From positions 1-64,000 of the forward strand of contig JAQUBZ010000006.1 of NCBI GenBank assembly GCA_028686425.1: a stretch of DNA of 64,000 nucleotides. The letters are read 5' to 3'. The translations under genes and the position numbers were made by a program. Source of the stretch: Bacteroidales bacterium. Its GTDB lineage: Bacteria; Bacteroidota; Bacteroidia; Bacteroidales; UBA932. The stretch's first letter is position 1; every line of letters starts with the position of its first letter. The notes beneath the pieces were generated by a model. The model searched no databases, was not told where the DNA came from, and was given only the letters and a program-made list of their open reading frames with translations. Shown piece after piece: positions 35,422 to 45,670 of the stretch.

Positions 35422-37284
35422 CTACCATCCGGGGTTCTGTTTTAACGCACCGGCGTATTTTACAAGTTCCGAATATGGGATAGGCCACCAATACATACAA
35501 TCTCTCCAAACCCTGTCTTCCACTTTTTCAACTTCGTATGTAAATCCTACAGGTCTGTTCTTTGAATCGAATCCGGTAGGGGTAATTACGATTCCGTGAA
35601 TAGGTTCACCTAATTTCTCCCCCTCTTTCCATCTTCTTAGATCATAAAATCTGTGCCCTTCAAAACAAAGTTCTATCTGACGTTCATGTTTGATCACCTC
35701 TCTCATCTCGTCCTGAGTCAGACCTTTCGCAATGGCAGGCATCTTAACCCTTGCACGAATCGCATCAATTGCACCTTTGGCAGTATTGATTCCGTCAATT
35801 CTCAACTCTCCGTTGGGATCGACAACTTCAGGTCCGTAAGCCTCATTCATCGCCTCTGCGTAATTCAACACAAGCTCTGCAAATCTGAAAGCCACGCGAC
35901 CACGGCTCGGGGTGGTATAATTACCTGACACATTGGAATATACACTTTCGGAAAGGAATTTCCTGAAATAATATCCGGTCTTGGTGGAATTGGGAAGAGT
36001 TCTGTCTCTGTGTACACCACCCTCATAAGTATCTATGTAATAGGCTTTTGATGATGAAGTACCCCACAAATATCCATTGTAGTTGATTGAAGCATAGAAA
36101 CGTGGGTCTCTGTTTGCATAGGGATCTTTGGCATGTGCAGGATTGGTCCAATCAAAAGGAACAGCCTTGGCTTTGCTCCCCGAACCTGTTACAACTTCAA
36201 ATGCATCGACCATCTCCTGAGTAGGATTGGTATAGCCGTAACATCCGTCAACACCGGCAGGAAGGTTATAATATTCATTCTGACGTGAATATGTCGTAGT
36301 CTTACCTGTTGCAAATATTGTCTCCTTATTGGCCAGATTGGCTGCCAGATGGACAACGTTGTTGTATGTACCTGTATTCGAGAATGGTCTTGTATATTTG
36401 GTAACGGGAGTAAGTCCGTAAAATTCGTTGGCATTGATCGCTTCGCGAGCGGCATCCGCTGCAGCCACCCATCTGTTTACATCACCAACCGTGTTTTTAG
36501 GACTTCCGAAAGATTCAAAATCTCCCTGATACAGAGGACTTGCATAATAGAGAAGCAGACGAGACTTTAACGCCATTGCAGCTGTTGCATTGGCTCTGTG
36601 CCAATTGGCTTCATCCCACAATAGAGGAAGAGAATCAATTGCGCTGTTGCAGTCTTTAAGAATCTGTGCGACACATTCGTCCATTGTATTTCTCGGTCTC
36701 TTAAGATCACCATCAAACTCTTCAACGGAGGTTGAAATGGGAAACGACCCGTAATCCCTAAGCAACTGAAACTGCAAAAATGCTCTCCAGAAATAAGCCT
36801 GTCCCTTAAAATATGTTCTGTCATATCTTCTTGTCGGGTCATCAATATCATCGATAAGTACCGAATGATCCACATTTTCAAGGAATGTATTGACTTTTCT
36901 GATACCGAGATATGCGTTAAACCATGGTTGCCTCCAATATCTTGTAGAAGTCCACGGGCCTCCATACAATCTGGTCGGAACTCTTGTAGGGTTCCAGACA
37001 CCATTGGTAAAGTTCTGAACTGCTGCAGTAGAGACTGAGTGTTCAGCTTCATCGGTAGCTGATGCCAACATGCCATATCCGTTGACGTCATTTACATACG
37101 GAGCCATGATGTTATCAGCATATACTGCTTCAAGCACCCCTTTGGTATATTTGTAATTACCCCATACATCGTCTGCCGAACGTGCAGCGTCAGGTGGCCA
37201 CGGCTCAAGGAACGGACGTGAACACGAAACTGAAACACAGGCTAAAATACCCAAAATAATACCATTAATATATAATTTCTTCAT
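35422..37284 (-). CDS. RagB/SusD family lipoprotein (second pair)
   Basis: A substrate-capturing lid of the SusC transporter, 620 residues. It has a lipobox (CVSVSC), an N-terminal region with TPR-like helices (FKGQAYFWRAFLQFQLLRDYG) and the C-terminal family end KHERQIELCFEGHRFYDLRR, then PSPIPYSE-like WWPIPYSELVKYAG and QNPGW. The stop of SusC is 3 bases upstream. It differs in sequence from the other SusD at 40443, so the two pairs likely take different ligands. Confidence 0.93.
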   Translation of the reverse strand: MKKLYINGIILGILACVSVSCSRPFLEPWPPDAARSADDVWGNYKYTKGVLEAVYADNIMAPYVNDVNGYGMLASATDEAEHSVSTAAVQNFTNGVWNPTRVPTRLYGGPWTSTRYWRQPWFNAYLGIRKVNTFLENVDHSVLIDDIDDPTRRYDRTYFKGQAYFWRAFLQFQLLRDYGSFPISTSVEEFDGDLKRPRNTMDECVAQILKDCNSAIDSLPLLWDEANWHRANATAAMALKSRLLLYYASPLYQGDFESFGSPKNTVGDVNRWVAAADAAREAINANEFYGLTPVTKYTRPFSNTGTYNNVVHLAANLANKETIFATGKTTTYSRQNEYYNLPAGVDGCYGYTNPTQEMVDAFEVVTGSGSKAKAVPFDWTNPAHAKDPYANRDPRFYASINYNGYLWGTSSSKAYYIDTYEGGVHRDRTLPNSTKTGYYFRKFLSESVYSNVSGNYTTPSRGRVAFRFAELVLNYAEAMNEAYGPEVVDPNGELRIDGINTAKGAIDAIRARVKMPAIAKGLTQDEMREVIKHERQIELCFEGHRFYDLRRWKEGEKLGEPIHGIVITPTGFDSKNRPVGFTYEVEKVEDRVWRDCMYWWPIPYSELVKYAGALKQNPGW

Positions 37285-37287
37285 GGT

Positions 37288-40200
37288 TTAAAATGTTAAG
37301 TTAATTCCTAAATTAAATACTCGTACCTGCGGGTATCTTGAAGTACCGGCAGCAACATCTTCCGGATCATATCCGAGTTTGCTTACGTATGACCATGTAT
37401 ATGCATTGTATGCATTAAGATAGACTCTGATTCCGCTTACTTGAGACTTCTTCAACAACTTTTCGGGAATTGAATAGCCGAGTTCGGCATTTTTCAGTCT
37501 TAAATAAGAACCATCATACATCCAAAATGTAGAGGCTCTCCAATTGTTATCATTAGAAAGAGTGGTTAGACGAGGATAAGTAGCTGTAGCATAATTATTT
37601 GAACCGTCATCATTCATACGATAGCGGCCAAGTGCCACCTCGGTTATACCTCCATTATCGTAGAAGGCTCTGAAAGAGTCTCCGTTAAGATAATTGGACT
37701 TGCAACTGACACCTTGGAAGAGCAGAGAGAGGTCAAATCCTTTATATGCAAAGTTAAAATCAAGAGCAAAAGACATCCTGTAGTCAAGACCGTCTCCGAT
37801 GGCGGTAAGGTCATTGGAGTCAATAATATTATCTCCATTAAGATCTTTGTATTTGATATCGCCCGGCTGATAAGGACCGAATGTCTGTGTAGGACTGTTG
37901 TTTACATCATCCCAATCCTTGAACAGACCGAGAGAAATATAACCGTAATCCTGTCTTACCCTTCGTCCTGTCTCGAGAAGATTGTCATACTCTTTGTAAG
38001 GTTCCGCCATTGCGATGATTTCACTATCCCACCAATTGAAGAAACCATTGACGGAATATCTGAAATCCCCGATATGGTCATTCCATCCCAAACTGAATTC
38101 GACACCCGATGTATTGACGATACCCTCATTGCCTATAGGAAGTCTGTTATCCATCAAACCTATGATCCAAGGGGTTGAGCCGACACCTACAGTGTATATA
38201 TCGTATCTGTGATCTTTCCAATATTCGGCTGTAAAATTCAAACGATGGTTCAGCAAAGTCCCTTCCAAAGCCACATTCAGCATACGCGATTTTTCAACCG
38301 TTACGTTAGGATTATCGAAACGACCTTCACGCACGGTGATTGCACTTGTCAGAGATGTTCCGAAATATTGTTGTCCTGAAGAAGTCCACCATCTCTGTCT
38401 TGCAGGGTATCTTTCATCATTACCGTTTACATCTTCAAATGCATAGCTTCCGTTACCGACAATACCGAAAGATCCTCTCAATTTCAAATAATCGAGCCAT
38501 CCTCCTGTCCCTTTCATGAAATCTTCGCCTGAAATAATCCACGCAGCGCCAACTGCAGGGTAGAAAAGACGGCGATTGTTGGTATCATAGAAGCGATCAC
38601 TCCCCATGTAACTCCCTGTGACATCGATAAAATATTTGTTGTTATATGAGTAATTTGCATAAAACGCATAATTCTGATATTTCATATCGGACTGGTTATT
38701 TTGTCTGAACTCGGTAGTCTGCTGATTGTAAAGCAACATGGCATTGACCCCGTGCTTACCAAATTCTCTATTGTATTTGATATTGGCATCAAGGCCGTTA
38801 TATCTGTCCACATCGTAATATCCCGAAGTAGCAAGAGATGTTTCCTGTCCGAATGACGTATATTTGTTGGTGCCATCGGCGAGTTTGCTGTACTGCCACA
38901 CAAGAAAGTTTCTCGACTTTTCAACTCTGTACAAGTTATATCCGTCCATATAGTACGAAGCCTCGACAGAGAGTCCTTTTGTGATAAACTCACTCAAGTC
39001 TGCCTTAGCCTTGGCTGTCACCTGATAATATCTTCTGGTATTCTCATTGTAACCGCTGTATGAAAGATAACCGAGCGGGTTATTTTTGTACAACGAGTTA
39101 CCACCGAGCATCAGAATCTCCTTGTTCAATGTAGGTTCAATACCTTTAAAAGAGATCGGATATGCATTTGAAGGAGTCATCAGGGCCTGAAGTATATCGG
39201 CAGTTGCGATACTCGGGTATCTTCTATCCTCGATACGTCCTGCAACATCGGCGGATACTGTCAGCCAATCGGTAACATTGACATCTATATTGGACCTCAG
39301 ATTATACTTGTTATAACTGATATTTGTGCTGAAATCCGCATTCTCGTTAGTGTGGGCAAACAACCCATCCTGACTATTATAGGCAAGAGCCACAAAATAT
39401 CTTACAATCTTGTTGCCTCCTCTCATGGTAAGAGAGGCTTTTTTCTGATAAGCGTAATTCTTTATAAATTCGTCATAGAAATTGACATTCGGATGAGTCA
39501 GAGGGCTGGCTCCACTTTTGTACAATGCCAGATCTTCATCCGAATAAGTATTTTCCAACCCATCATTGTGTCTTGCCTCATTATAAAGTGAAGCATAATT
39601 ATAGGCATCTAAATAGTGTGGAAGATTGGTCGGAGTCACAATACCGGAGCTGATATCCAAGTCGACGGTGCGCCTGTTAAGTTGTCCCCTTTTTGTGTTG
39701 ACAAGAATAACTCCGTTGGCTGCCCTCATTCCGTACAAAGCAGTGGCGGAAACATCTTTCAACACACTGAACGATTCTATTTCAGAAGCATCCAATTCTG
39801 AAAAATTTCTTTCAAATCCATCGACTATTATCAAGGGATTGGGAGAGCCTCCCACCGTCATTGCGTTATATGCTCCGTCGTACAAGGTTCTGGTGCCTCT
39901 TACCATTATTGTTGCTTCATCAAATCCGGGAAGCCCTGCGAGCTGCCTGATATACAGACCCGATACACGTCCTGCCAGAGCATTGCCCAATGACATCACG
40001 GGGCTTTTTCTCAACTGTTCATTATGAGTTGTAGCCACAGATCCCGTAATGCTACGCTGACGGTCCGTCCTCCAAGGCATATTGACATAATCGCCAACTC
40101 CTTGTCCGGCAACTGCATCTTTCATTATGATTTGCAAGTATCCGTCAGAAGTTACCTGCTGAAATACCTCCTGAAAATAATCTGCATTGAATACGAGTAC

Positions 40201-40428
40201 AGCTCCTTTTTTAGGAACGGTGATTTCAAAATCACCGAGTTCGTCCGTTTCGGCATCTATAAATGAGTCCTGCACGGTGACGGTAACACCCATCAATGGC
40301 AGACCTTTGTCGCTCTTGACATTACCGTGTATGGTAATATCCTTATCCTGAGTCTTTTGTGCACTTGCAATCTGAACACTCAGGAACAAGGCAAAAATCA
40401 ATAATATGTATTTGTATGTATGTTTCAT
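37288..40428 (-). CDS. SusC/RagA family TonB-linked receptor (second, without STN)
   Basis: An outer-membrane transporter of 1046 residues from ATG 40428. A Shine-Dalgarno-like AAGGAG six bases before this ATG decides the start; the frame to 40449 would overlap the SusD stop. After the signal peptide it has a carboxypeptidase-regulatory-like domain (ITIHGNVKSDKGLPLMGV), then a plug with the SusC hallmark (LIIVDGFERNFSELDASEIE, SVLKDVSATALYGMRAANG), then the barrel. It lacks the N-terminal STN domain of its partner locus gene at 42290, so only the latter is likely to signal to FecR. Confidence 0.94.
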   Translation of the reverse strand: MKHTYKYILLIFALFLSVQIASAQKTQDKDITIHGNVKSDKGLPLMGVTVTVQDSFIDAETDELGDFEITVPKKGAVLVFNADYFQEVFQQVTSDGYLQIIMKDAVAGQGVGDYVNMPWRTDRQRSITGSVATTHNEQLRKSPVMSLGNALAGRVSGLYIRQLAGLPGFDEATIMVRGTRTLYDGAYNAMTVGGSPNPLIIVDGFERNFSELDASEIESFSVLKDVSATALYGMRAANGVILVNTKRGQLNRRTVDLDISSGIVTPTNLPHYLDAYNYASLYNEARHNDGLENTYSDEDLALYKSGASPLTHPNVNFYDEFIKNYAYQKKASLTMRGGNKIVRYFVALAYNSQDGLFAHTNENADFSTNISYNKYNLRSNIDVNVTDWLTVSADVAGRIEDRRYPSIATADILQALMTPSNAYPISFKGIEPTLNKEILMLGGNSLYKNNPLGYLSYSGYNENTRRYYQVTAKAKADLSEFITKGLSVEASYYMDGYNLYRVEKSRNFLVWQYSKLADGTNKYTSFGQETSLATSGYYDVDRYNGLDANIKYNREFGKHGVNAMLLYNQQTTEFRQNNQSDMKYQNYAFYANYSYNNKYFIDVTGSYMGSDRFYDTNNRRLFYPAVGAAWIISGEDFMKGTGGWLDYLKLRGSFGIVGNGSYAFEDVNGNDERYPARQRWWTSSGQQYFGTSLTSAITVREGRFDNPNVTVEKSRMLNVALEGTLLNHRLNFTAEYWKDHRYDIYTVGVGSTPWIIGLMDNRLPIGNEGIVNTSGVEFSLGWNDHIGDFRYSVNGFFNWWDSEIIAMAEPYKEYDNLLETGRRVRQDYGYISLGLFKDWDDVNNSPTQTFGPYQPGDIKYKDLNGDNIIDSNDLTAIGDGLDYRMSFALDFNFAYKGFDLSLLFQGVSCKSNYLNGDSFRAFYDNGGITEVALGRYRMNDDGSNNYATATYPRLTTLSNDNNWRASTFWMYDGSYLRLKNAELGYSIPEKLLKKSQVSGIRVYLNAYNAYTWSYVSKLGYDPEDVAAGTSRYPQVRVFNLGINLTF

Positions 40429-40442
40429 GATTGTCTCCTTTT

Positions 40443-42278
40443 TTACCATCCCGGATTTTGTTCTATTCCCAAATTATAAACCTCATCCTGAGGAATCGGA
40501 TACAGGTACATCCTCTTAGGGTCAAAATATCTCTCTTCCACTTTCTTTTTGGTATAAGTGTAAGTCGAGCCTGATTTGACTACATCAACACCGTACAATG
40601 TACCGTTGATAAGTTCTTCACCTTTCTTCCACCTGAGAATATCATAGAAGTACTGATCTTCAAATGCAAGTTCAATTGTCCTTTCATTTTGGATTTTTTC
40701 TCTTGCAGCCTCTTTGGACATCCCCGCCGCAAAAGCAGGCATACCGTTAGGAAGAACGGGGAAGTCGGGGTTTTCACTCCTTTCAACCTTTACATAATAG
40801 AATGGATCGGACTCTCCGCCAATCTCTTTGTTTTCAGGACAAATTAATCTTCCCCTCAATGTATTGATTGCATCGATTGCAGTCATCGGTGTTCCGCTGC
40901 TCAACCCGTAGGTGTCGGGGCCGAAAGCTTCATTCATTGCTTCTGCATAATTCAGATAGATTTCACCGAGGCGGATATAATATGAAGACAATTTGGAACT
41001 GCCCGGATTCTTGTTATCCTTGCACTCCCTCGGCCAGAATTTTCTCAAATAATAACCTGTCTTTGAGAAAAGGTGATTCTTGGGATCGATGTCCGGTCCG
41101 TATTCCGTACCGTCTCTCCATGTCCCAATTTGTCTCTTAATCCAGAAACGTCCATTATATAATACAGTATAATAAAATCTCGGATCGCGGTTCTTGTATA
41201 TATTGTCCACGTGATTCCGGTTGTTCCAGTCGAACTCTTCAGTTCCTATCGCAACACCCTTTGAATCATATTTTATAACCTCAAAGCGATCGACGAAGTT
41301 CTGTGAAGGGTTGTTGCTTGCATATCCCCAGAACTGGTCTCCTGGAGTAGCCTGTTCGTATCTTATCAATTGTGAATTGAACGTCAAATCGTTGGCAGAT
41401 ATTTTATTATAAACGATGATTTCGCTTACTCTGTCACATTGGTATCTCATGAAGATGTTCTGCCAATCTTTTGAAAGTACATGCAATTGTGTCTCGTCAC
41501 AGTAGTCAATAAGCTCTTTGGAAGCCTGTGCCGCTTTAATCCATTTTTGTTGATTGTTGCCAGGATTGTTCAAAGGACTTGCCGCAAAGAGCAACACTCT
41601 CGACCTCAAAGCCATTGTCCACGCTTTTGTTGCCCTTCCTATATTGTCGTCATCCCACTTGTCGGGCAACACTTCCTGAGCAGCATCAAGATTTTCACAT
41701 ATAAAGTCAACAACTTCATCAACCGAAGATCTCGGAATTTTCATATCCGACTCAAGTGTCAGAACTTCTTTAACGATAGGAACTGCTCCATAACGTTTGA
41801 TAAGTTCGTAATAGTAATATGCCAGCATAAACTGAACCTCACCTTTCATCGTCACTTTTCTCCCTTCAGGTTCGTTGTTGAAATTTTTCATATTGTCCAA
41901 AAACATATAAGCCCTGCGGATCTGCGTATAACAAGCTCCCCATCTGTCAATTTCGGCAGAGGCGGAATTATGCTTCCAATTGCCTGAATTGAATGCGCGG
42001 TTTGTAGCTCCGTATGTTGCCGAATAGTCCGACATATCTGTAGCAGACTCAAGAAATCCATAGTATCCTCCAAACTTACCATCACCTGTCCATGTAGGCG
42101 ACATATAATAATAGAGTAGGTCCATATACCTGTTAGCCCTCAAATAATCCTCAAATATATATTCTTTGGGCTGCTCCGAACTTGGTGCCTGGTTGAGAAA
42201 CTCCTCACAAGAAACACTCGCAAGCAAAGTTGCAACAAGCATAAACGAGAGTAAAAATTTATTTGTTATCTGTTTCAT
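40443..42278 (-). CDS. RagB/SusD family lipoprotein (first pair)
   Basis: The lipoprotein partner of the STN-bearing SusC, 611 residues. It has a lipobox (LLASVSC), EFLNQAPSSEQ after it, family helices (MLAYYYYELIKRYGAVPIV) and the conserved end (NERTIELAFEDQYFYDILRW; YLYPIPQDEVY; QNPGW). It starts 11 bases behind its SusC, and its stop is 14 bases from the next SusC start. Confidence 0.93.
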   Translation of the reverse strand: MKQITNKFLLSFMLVATLLASVSCEEFLNQAPSSEQPKEYIFEDYLRANRYMDLLYYYMSPTWTGDGKFGGYYGFLESATDMSDYSATYGATNRAFNSGNWKHNSASAEIDRWGACYTQIRRAYMFLDNMKNFNNEPEGRKVTMKGEVQFMLAYYYYELIKRYGAVPIVKEVLTLESDMKIPRSSVDEVVDFICENLDAAQEVLPDKWDDDNIGRATKAWTMALRSRVLLFAASPLNNPGNNQQKWIKAAQASKELIDYCDETQLHVLSKDWQNIFMRYQCDRVSEIIVYNKISANDLTFNSQLIRYEQATPGDQFWGYASNNPSQNFVDRFEVIKYDSKGVAIGTEEFDWNNRNHVDNIYKNRDPRFYYTVLYNGRFWIKRQIGTWRDGTEYGPDIDPKNHLFSKTGYYLRKFWPRECKDNKNPGSSKLSSYYIRLGEIYLNYAEAMNEAFGPDTYGLSSGTPMTAIDAINTLRGRLICPENKEIGGESDPFYYVKVERSENPDFPVLPNGMPAFAAGMSKEAAREKIQNERTIELAFEDQYFYDILRWKKGEELINGTLYGVDVVKSGSTYTYTKKKVEERYFDPKRMYLYPIPQDEVYNLGIEQNPGW

Positions 42279-42289
42279 AATTCAAACCT

Positions 42290-45200
42290 TTAAAATGTTA
42301 AGTTCACTCCAAAACTATATCCCTTGGTCTGTGGATAAATAGAACCTGTTGAACCGGTAGGTGTTTCAGGGTCAACCACTTTAAGTTTGTCCCATGTCAG
42401 CAGGTTTACACCGCTGACGTATAATCTCAACCCTTTGACAGATGCCTTTTTGCCGAAATGGAAAGTATATGAAAATTCAATATTCTTCAAGCGCAAATAA
42501 GGATTGTTTTTCTGGAAAAAAGTATTTCGAGTATGGTTCTGACTCGTTCCGCCGATATGCAGTGCCGGATATGTTGCAGTTTCAGCAGTTTCGGCGGTCC
42601 ATCTTCCGAGATGAATATCCTGAACACGGCCTCTGTTGTAAAATTCATACATCAAGTAATTGGAAATGAATACACTGCTCTGAGCTGCACCTTGGAAGAG
42701 CACGTCAAGAGCGAAATTTTTGTATGAAACGTCAAATGAAAGGCCGAAAGTCATCTGTGGAATTTTTGGAAATCCTATGGGAACCTTGTCATAATCATTG
42801 ATTTCACCGTCACCATTATAGTCAAGATACTTGAAATCACCCGGAATAGGGGGATCTCCCACACGATGTACGGGAGAATTGTCGATTTCTGCCTGATCTT
42901 TGAAAAATCCGAGTACTACAAATCCGTACTGCTGTCCAATCGGATTACCCTCTTCTTTCTGCCACCAAAGCTTGTCTGCCGGTTCATCTTTATAGACAAC
43001 TTCATTACGTACATAAGTAAAGTTGCCTCTTACATTGAATGAGAAGTCTTTTCCTATATTTTGCGAATAGCCGGCCTCAACTTCCCATCCGTTTTTCTTG
43101 GTTTTACCTATGTTCATATCGGAAACTCCTATACCGAGGATGCCCGGAATCGAATTAGGAGCCATCAGAATGCCTTCACGATTTTCAAAGAAACGGTCAA
43201 CGGTTAAAGAAACCTTATGATTGAACAGAGACAAATCCAAGCCCACATTTGACTGATAAGCCGTCTCCCATGTAGCGTATGGATTGGCAATGACAGGTTC
43301 GGTAGAGTAACCGAGCGAAGATCCTACATCAAGGCCGAATCTTGAATAGCTTGTGGTTCCGGTAGTCCATTTACCGTCTTTATAGATAAAGCGGATATTG
43401 GCATAATCGTTACCGGTTACACCGTATGAGGCTCTTACCTTGAAAATATCTATGATATTCTGATTTTTCATGAAGTTTTCATTGTGAATATTCCATCCGA
43501 CAGATATTGACGGAAACAAACCGAATCTTCTGCCAGGGGCAAAGTTTTCGGAACCACGATATGCGGCATTTGCCTCAACATAGTAAAGCTGTTTGTACGA
43601 ATAGTTGGCTCTGCCGATGAAGCTGACCGAATTGTATGGAACGCTTGTTCCTGTTCTGTAGTCGGAGATGTTGGCGATGCCAGTAATCGACACATTATGG
43701 TTTTTGAATTGTCTCTTCCAGCTGATATTTGCCTCTCCATAGACCTTTCTCGTAGAAGAGATAGAGCTTGATGATGTACCGAAGAATGCAGGTTCAAGAA
43801 ACGATTCGTATCTGTCCTCTCTTCCCGGCTGTGAAATCAGGTGGAATGTGGATTGTGTTTCAGACCATGCCTTTTCATTACCGAAGTTGCTATCGTATGC
43901 TGCACGAACCGAAGCCTTCAGCCCTTTTACCAACTTATTGAAATCGTATGATAATTTGACAGAGGTGGTAATGGTATTATTTTTAGTTCTCGAATTACCT
44001 CTTGTATTCAACAGATACATCGGATTGCTTGCCGGAAAATCGGTAGTACCGGTATATGATCCGTCAGGATTGGTTGCCGGCATAATCCATGACGGGATTC
44101 TGTTCATATACATAAAAATCTCATTATCCTCTTTAGGCTGGCTTCTGTCTGTCAATCCGCCGCCAAGGTCAATTGATATGGTAAAATCGTTTGTCAGCAA
44201 TATATCGACATTCGATCTGAATGTATAACGTTCATAAGAGAATTTAGGGTCATAAATACGTCCCTGTTGTGTCTTCAACTGTCCACCCTGGTACATATAG
44301 GTTCCTGAAAGAAAATAGCGGACCGTCTTGGAGCCGCCTCTTATACTCAGGGAATTATTATTTTGAGTAGAAAAATCTTTCATCATAAGACCATACCAAT
44401 CGGTATCGGGATATCGGTAAGGGTCATCCTGCAATTTATAGTGCATCAACTCCTCTTCCGAATAAAGCGGTTCATTTCCGTCATTTACCAGAGCCTCATT
44501 ATACAACTTAAGACTTTCGTAAGAATTCAGGTAATCAGGATACCTTGTAGGCTGATTAAGAGTGACTGAAGAGTTGAACGAAATGCTCATCTGCCCCTCT
44601 TTTCCTCTCTTGGTGGTAAGGAGTACCACTCCGTTGGCTGCTTTTGAACCGTAAACCGCCGTAGCGGCAGCATCCTTCAAAATGGAGAAAGACTCCACTT
44701 CACTCGGATCGATTCTCAAAAATTGAGACTGATTGCGTTCAACACCATCTATTACATATAAAGGTTCGGCATTGTTCCATGTACCGGCACCTCTGACATA
44801 GATTGTGGACTGGTCGTCTCCAGGTTTACCGCTGCTCTGCATGGTAACCAAGCCCGGAATACGTCCTGCAATGGAGTTGGAGATATTGGCAACGGGAGAT
44901 TTCATGATTTCTTCCGCCTTGACAGTGGAAACTGCCGAAGACATGGTGATTTTCTTCTGTTCGCCGAAACCGACTATCACAACCTCTTCCATCATCTGGG
45001 TTTCAGGTCTCATCACATAATCGATAACTCCTCTTTTTCCTATCTCAAGAGATTCCGTCTTATAACCAAGGAAACTGAAAGTCAGATGTGTTGCCTTTGC
45101 AGGGACATCAATCGAATAATTACCGTCGGCATCTGTTATCGAACCGACCGTTGTGCCTGTAACGAATACATCGACAAACGGAAAGGGTTCCCCTCTCTCG

Positions 45201-45604
45201 TCCAATACCCTGCCGGTTATTTTGGATTTTTGGACGGTTTGAGCCGCCTGTGCCGACTCTTTCTCCGCCTTTGTAAATAAAATTACCTGTTTTCCTTTCA
45301 GCTCATACTGAATGTCTGTATTCCTGAAAAGAACATTTAATGTCTTTGAAAGAGATTCCCTTTTCACTTCGATGGAAACTTTTTTTGAGACATCGACAAA
45401 TGTGGCAGAATAGATAAAAGCATATCCTGTCTGCTTTTCAATTTCCGAAATAGCTGTCCTGATTGATACATTTTTCAGTGAAAGACTAACGAGGGTATTC
45501 TGTTGAGCATACATGGAGCTGCCCATACACAAACACATAAGCAGGGATAATATCCCGGCCCTAAACCCGTCTTTCCATAAAAAATGGCAGTGTCGTTTTT
45601 TCAT
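42290..45604 (-). CDS. SusC/RagA family TonB-linked receptor with N-terminal STN signalling domain
   Basis: An outer-membrane transporter of 1104 residues. After the signal peptide comes an STN domain (about 36-112; LVSLSLKNVSIRTAISEIEK). A carboxypeptidase-regulatory-like domain follows (ITGRVLDERGEPFPFVDVFV), then a plug with PLYVIDGVERNQSQF and SILKDAAATAVYGSKAANG, then the barrel. STN domains in such receptors contact a FecR-type anti-sigma factor, and fecR with its sigma gene sits directly upstream, so substrate binding probably induces this locus. Confidence 0.95.
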   Translation of the reverse strand: MKKRHCHFLWKDGFRAGILSLLMCLCMGSSMYAQQNTLVSLSLKNVSIRTAISEIEKQTGYAFIYSATFVDVSKKVSIEVKRESLSKTLNVLFRNTDIQYELKGKQVILFTKAEKESAQAAQTVQKSKITGRVLDERGEPFPFVDVFVTGTTVGSITDADGNYSIDVPAKATHLTFSFLGYKTESLEIGKRGVIDYVMRPETQMMEEVVIVGFGEQKKITMSSAVSTVKAEEIMKSPVANISNSIAGRIPGLVTMQSSGKPGDDQSTIYVRGAGTWNNAEPLYVIDGVERNQSQFLRIDPSEVESFSILKDAAATAVYGSKAANGVVLLTTKRGKEGQMSISFNSSVTLNQPTRYPDYLNSYESLKLYNEALVNDGNEPLYSEEELMHYKLQDDPYRYPDTDWYGLMMKDFSTQNNNSLSIRGGSKTVRYFLSGTYMYQGGQLKTQQGRIYDPKFSYERYTFRSNVDILLTNDFTISIDLGGGLTDRSQPKEDNEIFMYMNRIPSWIMPATNPDGSYTGTTDFPASNPMYLLNTRGNSRTKNNTITTSVKLSYDFNKLVKGLKASVRAAYDSNFGNEKAWSETQSTFHLISQPGREDRYESFLEPAFFGTSSSSISSTRKVYGEANISWKRQFKNHNVSITGIANISDYRTGTSVPYNSVSFIGRANYSYKQLYYVEANAAYRGSENFAPGRRFGLFPSISVGWNIHNENFMKNQNIIDIFKVRASYGVTGNDYANIRFIYKDGKWTTGTTSYSRFGLDVGSSLGYSTEPVIANPYATWETAYQSNVGLDLSLFNHKVSLTVDRFFENREGILMAPNSIPGILGIGVSDMNIGKTKKNGWEVEAGYSQNIGKDFSFNVRGNFTYVRNEVVYKDEPADKLWWQKEEGNPIGQQYGFVVLGFFKDQAEIDNSPVHRVGDPPIPGDFKYLDYNGDGEINDYDKVPIGFPKIPQMTFGLSFDVSYKNFALDVLFQGAAQSSVFISNYLMYEFYNRGRVQDIHLGRWTAETAETATYPALHIGGTSQNHTRNTFFQKNNPYLRLKNIEFSYTFHFGKKASVKGLRLYVSGVNLLTWDKLKVVDPETPTGSTGSIYPQTKGYSFGVNLTF

Positions 45605-45670
45605 ATTGGTATTTAGATTAATTGACTATTGTTTAGAATACATTTGTCATTATCTAAACCCTAAAAAAAC

